A stretch of 64,000 nucleotides of DNA from Prolixibacteraceae bacterium (GTDB lineage Bacteria; Bacteroidota; Bacteroidia; Bacteroidales; Prolixibacteraceae): the NCBI GenBank assembly GCA_017998095.1, contig JAGODU010000002.1, positions 1-64,000 of the forward strand. Direction: 5' to 3'. This document shows positions 16,724 through 25,696 of the stretch, one piece after another. The notes below the pieces were generated by a model. That model ran no database searches and was not told the origin of the DNA. It was given only the letters and a program-made list of their open reading frames with translations. A program made the translations under genes and the position numbers. The first letter of the stretch is position 1; each line of letters starts with the position of its first letter.

Positions 16724-19381
16724 ATGGATACCGTATCCTTTTGTAAAAAAGCATTGCTGATGCCCGCTTTACTGTTGCTGACTTTATTGTCATTTTCACA
16801 GAATACAAGCTATAACATACGCCTCAACCAGGTTGGCTTTTTGCCTAACTCAATCAAGCGTGCTGCAGTTGTCAGTTCACAGGCCGATAGTTTTAAGGTG
16901 ATGACTTCAACATTGGATGCAGTGGTTTACAAAGGGCAATTCCTCCCTTCAGCCAATTATTCAGCTTCAGGAGAAGATGTTAAAATAGCTGATTTTACTT
17001 TGCTAAAATCACCCGGTAAATATGTTATCGTGGTTGACGGGCTTGGCAAGTCAGTTCAATTTTCTATCGATAAAAATGTTTTCACCGATATTTCAAAAGC
17101 AAGCATTAAGGCTTTTTACTATAATCGGGCTTCTACGCCAATTCTAAGTGAATACGCAGGTAAATTCGCACGTAAAGAAGGTCATCCCGACACTTCAGTG
17201 ATTGTACTCCCTTCGGCTGCTTCAGCAAACAGACCGGCAGGCACAATAATTTCAACTCCAAAAGGATGGTACGATGCTGGGGATTATAACAAATACATTG
17301 TCAACTCAGGAATTTCGACCTTTACATTATTATCTGCCTATGAAACTTATCCGGCTTATTACGACACTCTCAATTTAAATATTCCTGAAAGTGGAAACGA
17401 TATTCCTGACATCCTTGACGAGGCTTTGTGGAATATTCAATGGATGATGACCATGCAGGATGAAGATGGTGGTGTATATAACAAAACTACTGAAGCACAG
17501 TTCGGTGGTTTTTCTATGCCTGACCAGTTTAAGAATACCAAACGATATGTTTGTGCAAAAGGCACTGCTGCCACACTTGACTTTGCAGCTATCATGGCCA
17601 TGACTTCACGAATTTTCAGGAAGTATGATGCTGAGCTTGCTGATAAAACTCTTGACCAGGCAGTTAAAGCATGGGATTGGGCAAAGAAAAATCCAAAGGT
17701 AGCCTTCAATAATCCATCTGCTTCAGGGGGTTACCCGGCTGTTGGAACCGGAGGATATGGTGATTCAAACTTTAGTGATGAATTTTCGTGGTGTGCCGCT
17801 GAACTTTATATTACAACCAAAGACCCTGTATATTACAGTGAAATTAAGATAAGCGTCAATTCAGATTTGCCGGGATGGGGCAATGTCAGGACACTTGGGT
17901 TACTTTCACTTGTAGTCAACAGGAGCAATCTTACCAGCGATGCTGATACAACTTTAGCCAAGAACAGACTAATAAATCTGGCATCAAATTCAGTGGGTAA
18001 TATTATCACATCTGCATACCGGATTCCCGGTGATTTCTTTTACTGGGGTGGCAACAATGCTTATGCCAACTGGGGGATGCTTTATCTTCAGGCATTCAGG
18101 ATTACAGGAAATGCAAGCTATTTCAATGGTGCAATTTCAGCAATAGATTATCTACTGGGAAGAAATGCTACATCATATTGCTTTGTAACAGGAGCAGGTA
18201 CAAAATATCCAAAGAATATACACCACAGGATTTCAGGATCGGATGGTATTCCCGAACCAATTCCCGGATTACTGGTTGGTGGTCCAAATCCTTCAAATGT
18301 AAGCGAGGACTGCGGTGCAAGTTCCTATCCTTCAAAATATGCTGCAAAATCGTTTTTGGATCAGCAATGCAGTTATTCAACCAATGAAGTAGCCATAAAC
18401 TGGAATGCACCGCTGGTATTTCTAACAGGAGCTGTACAAAGTGAATATCTGACATCCTTTCAGGATACGATGCCCGGCTACTTTTCAATATCAATAGATA
18501 AAGTAAGTCTATCTTATAAAAAGGGGAATGATGTCAAGGCAGTTATTGAAGGCAATACAAACTGGGTGCTCTCCCCTACTGCCGACTGGATTTATATATC
18601 TGCAAAAGAAGGAGATGGCAGTTCAACAATTCAAATAAACAGTATGAATGACAATCCCTTGGAAACAGTCAGGACAGGTAAAATTTACGTTTACAGTAAT
18701 TCGATATTAGTTGATTCAATTTCAATATCACAAAATGGTGTAAGAAAGTCGTTTAAGGTTGAAGCTGAAGATTATATCAATATGTCGGGTGTACAGAAAG
18801 AAAGTACAACCGATGCAGGAGGAGGAGAAAACCTTGCCTATGTAGATCCGGGTGATTGGACAACATACAATATTGACATTTCAGTTTCAGGCATTTATAA
18901 TATCGAATTCAGACATGCAGGATATGCAGGGGACATTGATATTTATGTTGACAACACATTAGTGAAAAACATAAAATTTGCCAAGACTGCCGATTGGCAG
19001 GTATGGGATAGCTATAGTGACCAAATTGAACTAACAGAAGGGCAGCATGAATTAAAGCTTGACTTCAAGGCAACAGGCATCAATCTTAACTGGATACAAT
19101 TTGAATGGGAAGCACCATTAAGCGCAAATAGACTGCAAGGTTCAGGGAAAGTGAAAGTATACCCCAATCCTGTTGAAACTAATTTGAACATCGATTTTGA
19201 TTCAGAAGTCAGGTCAGGAGAAATTAGCATACTTTCATTAGAGGGCAAGATAATGACCAGAAAGATTATCAGTGGAACAAGATCTGAAGTAATTGATGTT
19301 TCAGGATTGAGCAAAGGAATTTATATCCTGAAGATCAATACCGGGAAGGAGTTGATAACTGAAAAGATGGTGAGGGAGTAG
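16724..19381 (+). CDS. GH9 cellulase with CBM6 and T9SS tail
   Basis: An 885-residue secreted glycosidase. Order: signal peptide; N-terminal Ig-like cellulase domain (about 28-115, starting YNIRLNQVGFLP); GH9 (alpha/alpha)6 barrel with the catalytic base pair D184/D187 (GWYDAGDYNKY), a downstream His loop (NIHHR) and proton donor Glu555 (STNEVAINWN); BACON-like domain (about 590-672); CBM6 (about 679-794, VEAEDYINMSG); and a T9SS type A tail (811-885, YPNPVETN). It should cleave beta-1,4-glucan such as cellulose or mixed-linkage glucan at the cell surface. The BACON and CBM6 modules target it to polysaccharide. Palindromic repeats lie on both sides of the zinc-ribbon/GH9 segment. Confidence 0.92.
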   Translation: MDTVSFCKKALLMPALLLLTLLSFSQNTSYNIRLNQVGFLPNSIKRAAVVSSQADSFKVMTSTLDAVVYKGQFLPSANYSASGEDVKIADFTLLKSPGKYVIVVDGLGKSVQFSIDKNVFTDISKASIKAFYYNRASTPILSEYAGKFARKEGHPDTSVIVLPSAASANRPAGTIISTPKGWYDAGDYNKYIVNSGISTFTLLSAYETYPAYYDTLNLNIPESGNDIPDILDEALWNIQWMMTMQDEDGGVYNKTTEAQFGGFSMPDQFKNTKRYVCAKGTAATLDFAAIMAMTSRIFRKYDAELADKTLDQAVKAWDWAKKNPKVAFNNPSASGGYPAVGTGGYGDSNFSDEFSWCAAELYITTKDPVYYSEIKISVNSDLPGWGNVRTLGLLSLVVNRSNLTSDADTTLAKNRLINLASNSVGNIITSAYRIPGDFFYWGGNNAYANWGMLYLQAFRITGNASYFNGAISAIDYLLGRNATSYCFVTGAGTKYPKNIHHRISGSDGIPEPIPGLLVGGPNPSNVSEDCGASSYPSKYAAKSFLDQQCSYSTNEVAINWNAPLVFLTGAVQSEYLTSFQDTMPGYFSISIDKVSLSYKKGNDVKAVIEGNTNWVLSPTADWIYISAKEGDGSSTIQINSMNDNPLETVRTGKIYVYSNSILVDSISISQNGVRKSFKVEAEDYINMSGVQKESTTDAGGGENLAYVDPGDWTTYNIDISVSGIYNIEFRHAGYAGDIDIYVDNTLVKNIKFAKTADWQVWDSYSDQIELTEGQHELKLDFKATGINLNWIQFEWEAPLSANRLQGSGKVKVYPNPVETNLNIDFDSEVRSGEISILSLEGKIMTRKIISGTRSEVIDVSGLSKGIYILKINTGKELITEKMVRE

Positions 19382-19403
19382 CGCTTCGCGCTGTCGAATC
19401 AAT

Positions 19404-19474
19404 CGTCATTGCGAGTGAAACGAAGCAATCTGTCCTTTAGAACAACAGATTGCCACGCTTTGCTCGCAATGACG
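19404..19474. repeat. 71-bp palindromic repeat, same family as the 16-kb array
   Basis: Nested perfect inverted repeats: CGTCATTGCGAG (19404-19415) with CTCGCAATGACG (19463-19474), and GCAATCTGT (19425-19433) with ACAGATTGC (19445-19453). The same words occur at 16053-16259. Palindromes with the GTCATTGCGAG...GCAATCT core are dispersed repeats in many bacterial genomes. The element lies just downstream of the GH9 stop, between convergent genes, so it might also stop transcription from both sides. Confidence 0.8.
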
Positions 19475-19585
19475 TAACTAACAGCAGAGCAACTAATTAA
19501 CAAAGCGAAGCGATAACGTGCGAAGCACTAACGAAAGCTACGCTTTCCCACAGGACGAAGTCCTAACTGCTGCGTAGCGGTTCAA
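19475..19585. repeat. Run of mini triloop hairpins joined by TAAC linkers
   Basis: A series of short perfect stems with three-base loops: GTGC-GAA-GCAC (19518-19528), GAAAGC-TAC-GCTTTC (19533-19547) and AGGAC-GAA-GTCCT (19552-19564). A weaker GC-GAA-GC occurs near 19505, and GCGC-TTC-GCGC at 19381-19391 sits across the end of the GH9 gene. The word TAAC precedes or follows most stems. The stretch is much more GC-rich than the surroundings and has no coding potential I can support. Confidence 0.65.
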
Positions 19586-21064
19586 CTACTCCGTATACTG
19601 CCTGATTACATCAGTGATGCTTCGTTGGCAAACCCTGCAAAATACATTATAGCGGGTGTACATGATGCAGTTCAGTTCTGATCGGTACATCCCTTTGGAA
19701 TTATAGTTTGCACCTTCAAAAGCTCCAACCTTGCCTTTGTATTTCTCGGTTGACAGAAGTTCTTCCTCCTTGCTTTTCTGGCGAACAAAGAGTTCTTCTA
19801 TGACACTCTCAGGAAGGTTTTTAGCGCGTATAGCTTTTCTTTCCTTTTGAATATCGTAGCCATAAGAATCGAATACATCTTTATTCCAGGGCGTTGGAAG
19901 TGGGGTTCCTTCACCAACCAGGTCTTTCCATTTCAGGTTTCCCTTATCAAGAAGGGCTGTAACATTTGGCTCCCATGGTTCAAGAGTAATAGCAGGAGCT
20001 TCATAAGAAACAGAAGATGTGTAATATTCATCGGCAAGGGCAGCAAGATGGTGTCCCATTTCATGAATCATGATATAATCGGAAAACATATTGTCGGCAG
20101 CAACAGTTGTATAGAGATTGTAAATTCCTCCTCCACCGTAGGTTTTCTCATTCATAAGTATAACCATAAAATCGTAAGGGACAGCTGATGCCACATCCCT
20201 GATGGTCTTATTATCATAAGACAGGGCATATCTTTCAGAATCGAAGATTCCATAGCTTACTGATAAGGGTGAACGTTTGAAAACGCCCTGATGAGGCTTG
20301 TTAAGTCCTGAAATTTCAGCTGGAGTTTCAACCCCTCTTATATTAATTTTATCCCTAAGTGAATTAAAAGGTTCAGCACTAAGCAGAGCATTAGAAAGAC
20401 GGGTAGCATCATTTCTGAACTTTTCCATTTCGGCAGCAGTATAGCCATCACCCAGAATTACAATATCGAGTTTTCCATTAACATCATCATTGCCTGAAAT
20501 AACAAAAGTTTTTTCATTGTGAATCTTGTCTGCTTTGTTTACCAAACGGGAAGCAGGATCAACATCTGTATTCCAAATCTGAACAAACTTATTTTCCGTA
20601 TTACGTTTTTTTACAATAACAGCAACAGGCTTCAATGGCCATGGAAATCGAAGTGATTCATGAAAAGTACCCCATCCCTGCTGAGCTTCCGGGGTAAGTT
20701 GCCATTCACCAAATATTGAAGCAAAGCCACGCGAATAAAGGAGAACATTTGATTCTTTATCAATAACTTCAAAAAAGTAAGGACCAAACTCAAGCTTGTC
20801 GATAAGAATATTTTTGCTGCCGCTCCATTGTCCATCTGAGAGGATATTGTCAACGGCAAAAATTTCTTCTGAGTTATTACCCGTATGATAAAAGTCGAGA
20901 CGCATAGTTTTAGGGGCAAAATAATTAGAAAAGTCAACATTGCCGTTATTTACAGCCTTTGCTTCAGATACTGGCTTATTCGGGCTGTTTTTATCTTCAT
21001 TTTTATTAGACCGGCAGGATGACATGATAAGGATTATTATAATTAAAAGAACTGAGTTTTTCAT
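19586..21064 (-). CDS. M64 (IgA peptidase-type) metallopeptidase lipoprotein
   Basis: About 492 residues from the chosen ATG at 21064; an upstream ATG six codons earlier leaves a poorer signal sequence. A lipobox (IMSSC) gives a lipid-anchored protein. The N-terminal beta domain (about 45-170) matches M64 N-terminal regions. The catalytic domain contains DIVILGDGYTAAEM and the zinc motif HEMGHHLAALADEYY, with the third ligand downstream. The Cys-containing C-terminus ends near a CRVCQRSI segment. M64 enzymes include an IgA-cleaving protease from gut bacteria; the substrate here is unknown. The gene is convergent with the GH9 gene across the hairpin region. Confidence 0.85.
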   Translation of the reverse strand: MKNSVLLIIIILIMSSCRSNKNEDKNSPNKPVSEAKAVNNGNVDFSNYFAPKTMRLDFYHTGNNSEEIFAVDNILSDGQWSGSKNILIDKLEFGPYFFEVIDKESNVLLYSRGFASIFGEWQLTPEAQQGWGTFHESLRFPWPLKPVAVIVKKRNTENKFVQIWNTDVDPASRLVNKADKIHNEKTFVISGNDDVNGKLDIVILGDGYTAAEMEKFRNDATRLSNALLSAEPFNSLRDKINIRGVETPAEISGLNKPHQGVFKRSPLSVSYGIFDSERYALSYDNKTIRDVASAVPYDFMVILMNEKTYGGGGIYNLYTTVAADNMFSDYIMIHEMGHHLAALADEYYTSSVSYEAPAITLEPWEPNVTALLDKGNLKWKDLVGEGTPLPTPWNKDVFDSYGYDIQKERKAIRAKNLPESVIEELFVRQKSKEEELLSTEKYKGKVGAFEGANYNSKGMYRSELNCIMYTRYNVFCRVCQRSITDVIRQYTE

Positions 21065-21099
21065 ACTGTTATAATTATTCAATACATAGAGTAAAACTC

Positions 21100-21107
21100 C
21101 AAAGTTA
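21100..21107 (-). promoter_or_regulatory. -7 promoter box for the M64 peptidase gene
   Basis: On the minus strand this reads TAACTTTG, a full match to TAnnTTTG, 36 bases before the ATG at 21064. This spacing supports that start over the ATG at 21082. The -33 element is not obvious. Confidence 0.4.
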
Positions 21108-21144
21108 CAATGGTCAACGGGAAAATAAATGATAAAAATGATGT

Positions 21145-22008
21145 TTATTCGATTCCTAACATTTTTGCAAACCTTAATGGCATTTTAGGTTTTTCTTTTA
21201 CATAAGCTGATTTGACAGAAAGCAATAAAAGATATAAATCCTCATCAATTCCATTCCCAACGTGAATTGTTCTGTCAGATTCTATTGATTCGTTTTGAGT
21301 GTAAATATAGCCATAACCCACGCCCTTCATATTAGGTTTAGATCCGGCTGAAGGCAGGGGACCATTCATTGGATAAATTGAAAAATAATTCAGTTCTCCA
21401 TCTTTATTAAAAAGATTACCGTTAAAAGTAACGCTTTCTGAAGTAACTATAGTATCGTTAGAATATCCTAAAATAGTATATTCATCTTCCATGTATTGAT
21501 AATAAAATTGAACAACATAATAATCTGCATTACTTCCGCTCCACGTAACTTTAACTGGTGTGCCAATTGGAATATTATCAGCAGCATCAATGGACATAGT
21601 TTTTATTGTGTCAGGGAAAGTTACAGAGCCTTCAATTTCTCCAATTGAACTGTTTACTGTTACAGATAAAGTATTAAATTTTGGTTCATCCAGCTGGTCT
21701 TCCCAAACTGTATTGTCAGGGGAAAAATAAATCGAACCTTCACTATAATGATAATATTGGGAATCAGAAAACTTTAAGCTTCCAATTTGAAAGAAATTCA
21801 TAGAAGGCAGAGGGCTTCCGATAAGACTACCATATAGGTATACATTTTCAAGGTCCAGTCTTTGATAATTTTCACCCTCCCCTCTCATACCATCGTTTCG
21901 ATGACTGATATATATCATGGCAGCCTGAGTGTTTTCATCATTTTTTTCACAACTCAGGAATAAAGATGCTAACAAAGGCATTAATAAAATAACTGAAAAT
22001 TTTTTCAT
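21145..22008 (-). CDS. Hypothetical lipoprotein
   Basis: A 287-residue protein with a clear signal and lipobox (SLFLSC, Cys20), then an acidic linker and a beta-rich body with a fibronectin-like central segment (IGTPVKVTWSG). I do not recognise a family. GGAGGAC ends seven bases before the ATG, an unusually good Shine-Dalgarno for this phylum, which fixes the start. It lies 80 bp upstream of the M64 peptidase gene on the same strand but that gene has its own promoter-like box. Confidence 0.65.
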   Translation of the reverse strand: MKKFSVILLMPLLASLFLSCEKNDENTQAAMIYISHRNDGMRGEGENYQRLDLENVYLYGSLIGSPLPSMNFFQIGSLKFSDSQYYHYSEGSIYFSPDNTVWEDQLDEPKFNTLSVTVNSSIGEIEGSVTFPDTIKTMSIDAADNIPIGTPVKVTWSGSNADYYVVQFYYQYMEDEYTILGYSNDTIVTSESVTFNGNLFNKDGELNYFSIYPMNGPLPSAGSKPNMKGVGYGYIYTQNESIESDRTIHVGNGIDEDLYLLLLSVKSAYVKEKPKMPLRFAKMLGIE

Positions 22009-22098
22009 GATTTTGTCCTCCGAGATTTTTAGGTTTTATCTGACTAAGATAATCAAAATAAAAGCAAGTGAACAAAATATTCAATATTTATTTGATTA

Positions 22099-23070
22099 TT
22101 AAAGCTTAGCTAAAGCCATAAAAGCAGCATGAATAGAAATTGTCATAAAAAGGTAAAGTTTTCTGGCAGTTTCAGGATTGAGATTGAATAATTTGTATTT
22201 TATGGAATTATGGGGGCAAGCACTAAGGCAGTCACCGCAAAGCGTACAATTGAATCCAGGCTTTTTATTTTGAATATTCTTCAGGTTTAAGGCATCATAT
22301 TTACAATTAGCAGTACACTTCATACATGTATCGCATTCAGAATCGATGTACATTCTGAAGGGGTTTACCGGCTTAAGAATATTAACTACTGTACCTATTG
22401 GACAATAAGCAGTACAATGAATCATTTTTTTCTTTTTACCGGAAATAAATATCATTATAAGAATTCCTGCAATTCCAAAGGCAACAGCTAGAATTGCAGC
22501 ATAAAGCATTGGAACATTCATCCACCTGAAGATAAGGGCAACAGCAATAACCAGAGCAAGTATGGCAGGTTTAACAACTTTAAGCATTTTAAGTGGTTTC
22601 ATCTTTGTTTTCCCCTGCGAGGCAAGATTATCAAGAGAACCAAAATAACAAAGATGGCTGCACCATGCCGGGCCAGAAAGAATAATTGTACTAAGAAAAA
22701 GTATAGTCATTACAGAAAGCTGAGCCCTGTAAAGCGGACCGGCAATAATCATCATTGGTATTGGCAAATGGAGCTTTCCTGTCATTAAAAACTTCTCTTC
22801 GCCCATAAGGCCTATTGCCATTTGTCCGAAAAAAACAATAGTAAATAAAAGCCATGTCATCTTCCGATATTGCGGAACATTTTTCACATCCTGCATTTTA
22901 TAAGCAATAAAAGCACCATAAAGAGCAACCAGAATAATTTCAATCCACCCTGCCCCCCGCATATATCTTTCAGCAATTAGTAAAGGGTTTTCAGTCAGCT
23001 TTATCTGAACCATTGACATTATAAATCCAGAAAATAAAAATACACCTGCAGGCAAAGTAAATTTATTCAT
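22099..23070 (-). CDS. NapH/polyferredoxin-type membrane 4Fe-4S protein
   Basis: About 323 residues from the ATG at 23070. An apparent 123-residue N-terminal extension was rejected because it runs antisense to the next gene and across its promoter. There are about six or seven hydrophobic spans, then two cysteine motifs: SGPAWCSHLCYFG and HCTAYCPIG (CxxxCP-type polyferredoxin loops). Two C-terminal 4Fe-4S sites follow (CDTCMKCTANCKYDA and CTLCGDCLSACP). Such proteins pass electrons from or to the quinone pool or build metal centres. It is divergent from the DUF438/hemerythrin gene with a 96-bp shared control region, suggesting a joint redox role. Confidence 0.8.
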   Translation of the reverse strand: MNKFTLPAGVFLFSGFIMSMVQIKLTENPLLIAERYMRGAGWIEIILVALYGAFIAYKMQDVKNVPQYRKMTWLLFTIVFFGQMAIGLMGEEKFLMTGKLHLPIPMMIIAGPLYRAQLSVMTILFLSTIILSGPAWCSHLCYFGSLDNLASQGKTKMKPLKMLKVVKPAILALVIAVALIFRWMNVPMLYAAILAVAFGIAGILIMIFISGKKKKMIHCTAYCPIGTVVNILKPVNPFRMYIDSECDTCMKCTANCKYDALNLKNIQNKKPGFNCTLCGDCLSACPHNSIKYKLFNLNPETARKLYLFMTISIHAAFMALAKL

Positions 23071-23101
23071 AAGTGAAATCTGAATTTTGTAAATTAGTCT
23101 G

Positions 23102-23109
23102 CAAAAATA
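23102..23109 (-). promoter_or_regulatory. -7 box for the polyferredoxin gene
   Basis: On the minus strand the bases read TATTTTTG, matching TAnnTTTG, 32 bases before the ATG at 23070. This independently supports the shortened start of that gene. Confidence 0.4.
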
Positions 23110-23166
23110 GGATAAATAATAAATACTTTTATGTCCTGTATATAATAAGAAAAAATAAAGGAAACA

Positions 23167-24354
23167 ATGTCTGAACATCTTAACAACCATAGCGAGAGAA
23201 TTGATAAACTTATGCGCACAGCACATGCGGTGATAAAAGCAGACAGCCCTCGCAAGCATATAACTGACAATTGGGATATAGTCGAAACTGTTACTCCTTA
23301 TGAAGTAATGGAAGTTCTCGACATACTTCTGCAGGAAGACATTCCTTTTGAAACCATAAAAGAAAATACAGGTAAGCTGATTAATGTTTTTTTCAAATCG
23401 CTCAACAGAACAGAATGGGAAAAGCCGGATGAAGGACATCTATTGAGTTATATGATGCAGGAAAACCGTGAAGTAGAAAAAATAATGGAAACATTAAGGG
23501 AAGAGCTTAAGGCTTGTTCCAAATCAGAAGATATTCCTGCAGCGCAATTGCTCAAATCGGTTAAAGCATTGAAAGAATATGAGCTGCATTATATCAAAAA
23601 AGAAAATGTAATCTTTCCTGTAATAGAATCTACATTTCCCAAATACAGATGCTTAAGTCTTATGTGGTCATTTCATGATGATTTCAGGGATTCCATCAGT
23701 GTGCTTGAAGAACTATTGACAAAGAAGCACATTGACAAGGGATTGATGAACAATGAATTTGGAAGGTTATTTTTTGTAGTACTTCCAATAATATTCAGGG
23801 AAGAACAAATAGTATTTCCAATAGCTTTAAAATCAATACCTGAAAAAACATGGAACGACATGTTATGGCAGTGCGACGAAATAGGCTGGAGTTATATAAA
23901 AGCACCTTTGATCGTTGTTTATGAGGAAAAGGAAAACAAGATAATAACCGGGCAAATTGATCTGGGCACGGGAACATTGACAGCAGAACAACTTATGTTG
24001 ATGCTTAACAATCTGCCTGTTGATATTACCTTTGTTGATGAAAATGATGAGGTGAGATATTTTTCAGGATCAAATCACAGGATATTTCAAAGATCAAAAG
24101 CAATTATAGGTAGAAAAGTACAAAACTGCCATCCTCATGAGAGTGTCCACGTGGTGAACAAGATAATAGACTCATTCAAAGAAGGTACCAGAAGTGTTGC
24201 TGAATTTTGGATTCAAATGAAAGGAAGATTCATTCATATCCGATATTTTGCTCTTCGCGATGAAAAACACAACTATAAGGGTACAATTGAAGTTAGTCAG
24301 GATGCTACCGGAATCAGGGAATTGAGAGGAGAGCAAAGATTATTAGATAATTAA
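23167..24354 (+). CDS. DUF438/hemerythrin/PAS sensor protein
   Basis: A 395-residue soluble protein in three parts. They are a DUF438 domain (about 1-85), a hemerythrin-like HHE cation-binding helical bundle (about 95-250, with ELHYIKKENVIFP, FHDDFRD and FREEQIVFPIA supplying His and Glu ligands), and a C-terminal PAS domain (about 275-385, LPVDITFVDENDEVRYFS). This combination is common in anaerobes, where it is thought to sense oxygen, nitric oxide or redox state through the diiron site. There is no kinase or DNA-binding output. Its stop overlaps the end of the convergent downstream gene by four bases. Confidence 0.85.
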   Translation: MSEHLNNHSERIDKLMRTAHAVIKADSPRKHITDNWDIVETVTPYEVMEVLDILLQEDIPFETIKENTGKLINVFFKSLNRTEWEKPDEGHLLSYMMQENREVEKIMETLREELKACSKSEDIPAAQLLKSVKALKEYELHYIKKENVIFPVIESTFPKYRCLSLMWSFHDDFRDSISVLEELLTKKHIDKGLMNNEFGRLFFVVLPIIFREEQIVFPIALKSIPEKTWNDMLWQCDEIGWSYIKAPLIVVYEEKENKIITGQIDLGTGTLTAEQLMLMLNNLPVDITFVDENDEVRYFSGSNHRIFQRSKAIIGRKVQNCHPHESVHVVNKIIDSFKEGTRSVAEFWIQMKGRFIHIRYFALRDEKHNYKGTIEVSQDATGIRELRGEQRLLDN

Positions 24355-25469
24355 TCTTTAACCTCAACACTATCAACATCCTGAATAAGAATTTCAGGTC
24401 TAATATAATTTTTACTGAAAGTATTAACAAATAAGTTTGATATTTTTCTTTTCTTCAAAACGGGGGCAGTGGTATCAACTTCAACAGAAGTCATATCAAC
24501 AACTACACCGGGAATTCCATTTTCATCGATAGCCTTGTATATAGAATCATTGTCGCTTCTTTTATTTTCAATCCAGTTAAAAGCACGATCCGGAACATAA
24601 ACCTTATATTCAGCATAATCAATCCCTTCTACCCCATCACCTTCATACCAGCTTTTAGCTTTAGTAATGGAAGATGTCTTTATCTTCTTATTTTGATTAA
24701 ACTCACCTCCAACAAGGTCAATAGGAATTTTAATATCTACCATCCATTTCTTTGATTCATCCGGCAGTACACCGGCTACATCGAGTAATGACATACCAAA
24801 CGCAGAGCAGGCAGAACCTTCATATTCATAAGCGGGATAACATGCCCCGTTATATAGTTCGCAGGGGGCATATCCGTATTGATTTTTGGTTTTGAAATAT
24901 TCAACAAAGTTCTGTATCCTTTTTAAAGAAGCATCATTGATAATAAACTTAATGAATGCAATATTTTTTCTTTTAGCATAAAGTGCAATACCTTTCTTAA
25001 TTCTCATTTCAGGTTCAAACATACCATGAATAGTTGAACCTAAAGCACCAAAGCCAAGTTGTTTCCCCATTACAAGTTCAACCTTTTCAGATTGAATTGC
25101 ACCACTCATTGCATAAAAACCTGTATCAGGCATTGAAGTTGAAACAACTCGTGCAATTGTATGACCTATGACATTGTAATTCTTTTTAAAAGCAGCAGCA
25201 ACATAACAATTGAAAGTACTTTTATATAGTCTTTCAGGAGAAGTCCATTCAATTGGGGCAGCCGATTTAATGAAAAAGATAGATATTTCATGATTGCTTC
25301 TATCAGAAACAATAGAATCCTGTGTAATTATTTCGCTAACAGTAATAGAAATTTCTTGTTTGCTGCTGTCTGATAAAACAGAATCCTGTGCAAACAATTT
25401 TATCCCAGGAATAGTAATAAACAAGAATATGAAGGAAAATAATTTAAAATAAAAATAACAGACTCTCAT
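24351..25469 (-). CDS. Hypothetical secreted protein with duplicated N-terminal motif
   Basis: A 372-residue protein with a signal peptide ending near KLFAQDS. Directly after the cleavage site is a short duplication: QDSVLSDSSKQEIS and QDSIVSDRSNHEIS. The body includes a Cys-containing segment (YAPCELYNGACYPAYEYEGSAC, about 200-220) that may form disulfides in the periplasm. No family is recognised. It is convergent with the DUF438 gene and may be transcribed alone. Confidence 0.6.
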   Translation of the reverse strand: MRVCYFYFKLFSFIFLFITIPGIKLFAQDSVLSDSSKQEISITVSEIITQDSIVSDRSNHEISIFFIKSAAPIEWTSPERLYKSTFNCYVAAAFKKNYNVIGHTIARVVSTSMPDTGFYAMSGAIQSEKVELVMGKQLGFGALGSTIHGMFEPEMRIKKGIALYAKRKNIAFIKFIINDASLKRIQNFVEYFKTKNQYGYAPCELYNGACYPAYEYEGSACSAFGMSLLDVAGVLPDESKKWMVDIKIPIDLVGGEFNQNKKIKTSSITKAKSWYEGDGVEGIDYAEYKVYVPDRAFNWIENKRSDNDSIYKAIDENGIPGVVVDMTSVEVDTTAPVLKKRKISNLFVNTFSKNYIRPEILIQDVDSVEVKD

Positions 25470-25696
25470 GTCGGTAAAATGATGGTTTTATTTAGGTTTA
25501 AAAATTCAACTGCCTAAAAATAAATAAACATTTTAAACCTAATGTTATTTTTAAAGTAAAATAAGCTTTAATCAATATTTATTAAAATTCAACTGCGTTA
25601 TATTTACTTATATTATTTCAACTAAATAACTAAACAGATAATACTCCCTGAAAAATTCAAAGTCATCTTTGATAAATACGGTTTCAACGATTATAT
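25470..25696. promoter_or_regulatory. Divergent control region with 12-bp direct repeat
   Basis: AAATTCAACTGC occurs at 25502-25513 and 25585-25596, 83 bp apart. TATATTTA at 25599-25606 directly follows the second copy and could be the -7 box of the rightward NimA-like gene (leader of about 85 bases). The repeats could be binding sites shared by the two divergent genes; nothing else supports this. Confidence 0.3.

Noticed and set aside
23071..23439. N-terminal extension of the polyferredoxin frame
   Set aside because: It crosses the divergent promoter and lies antisense to the DUF438 gene; the natural start is MNKFTLPAG at 23070.
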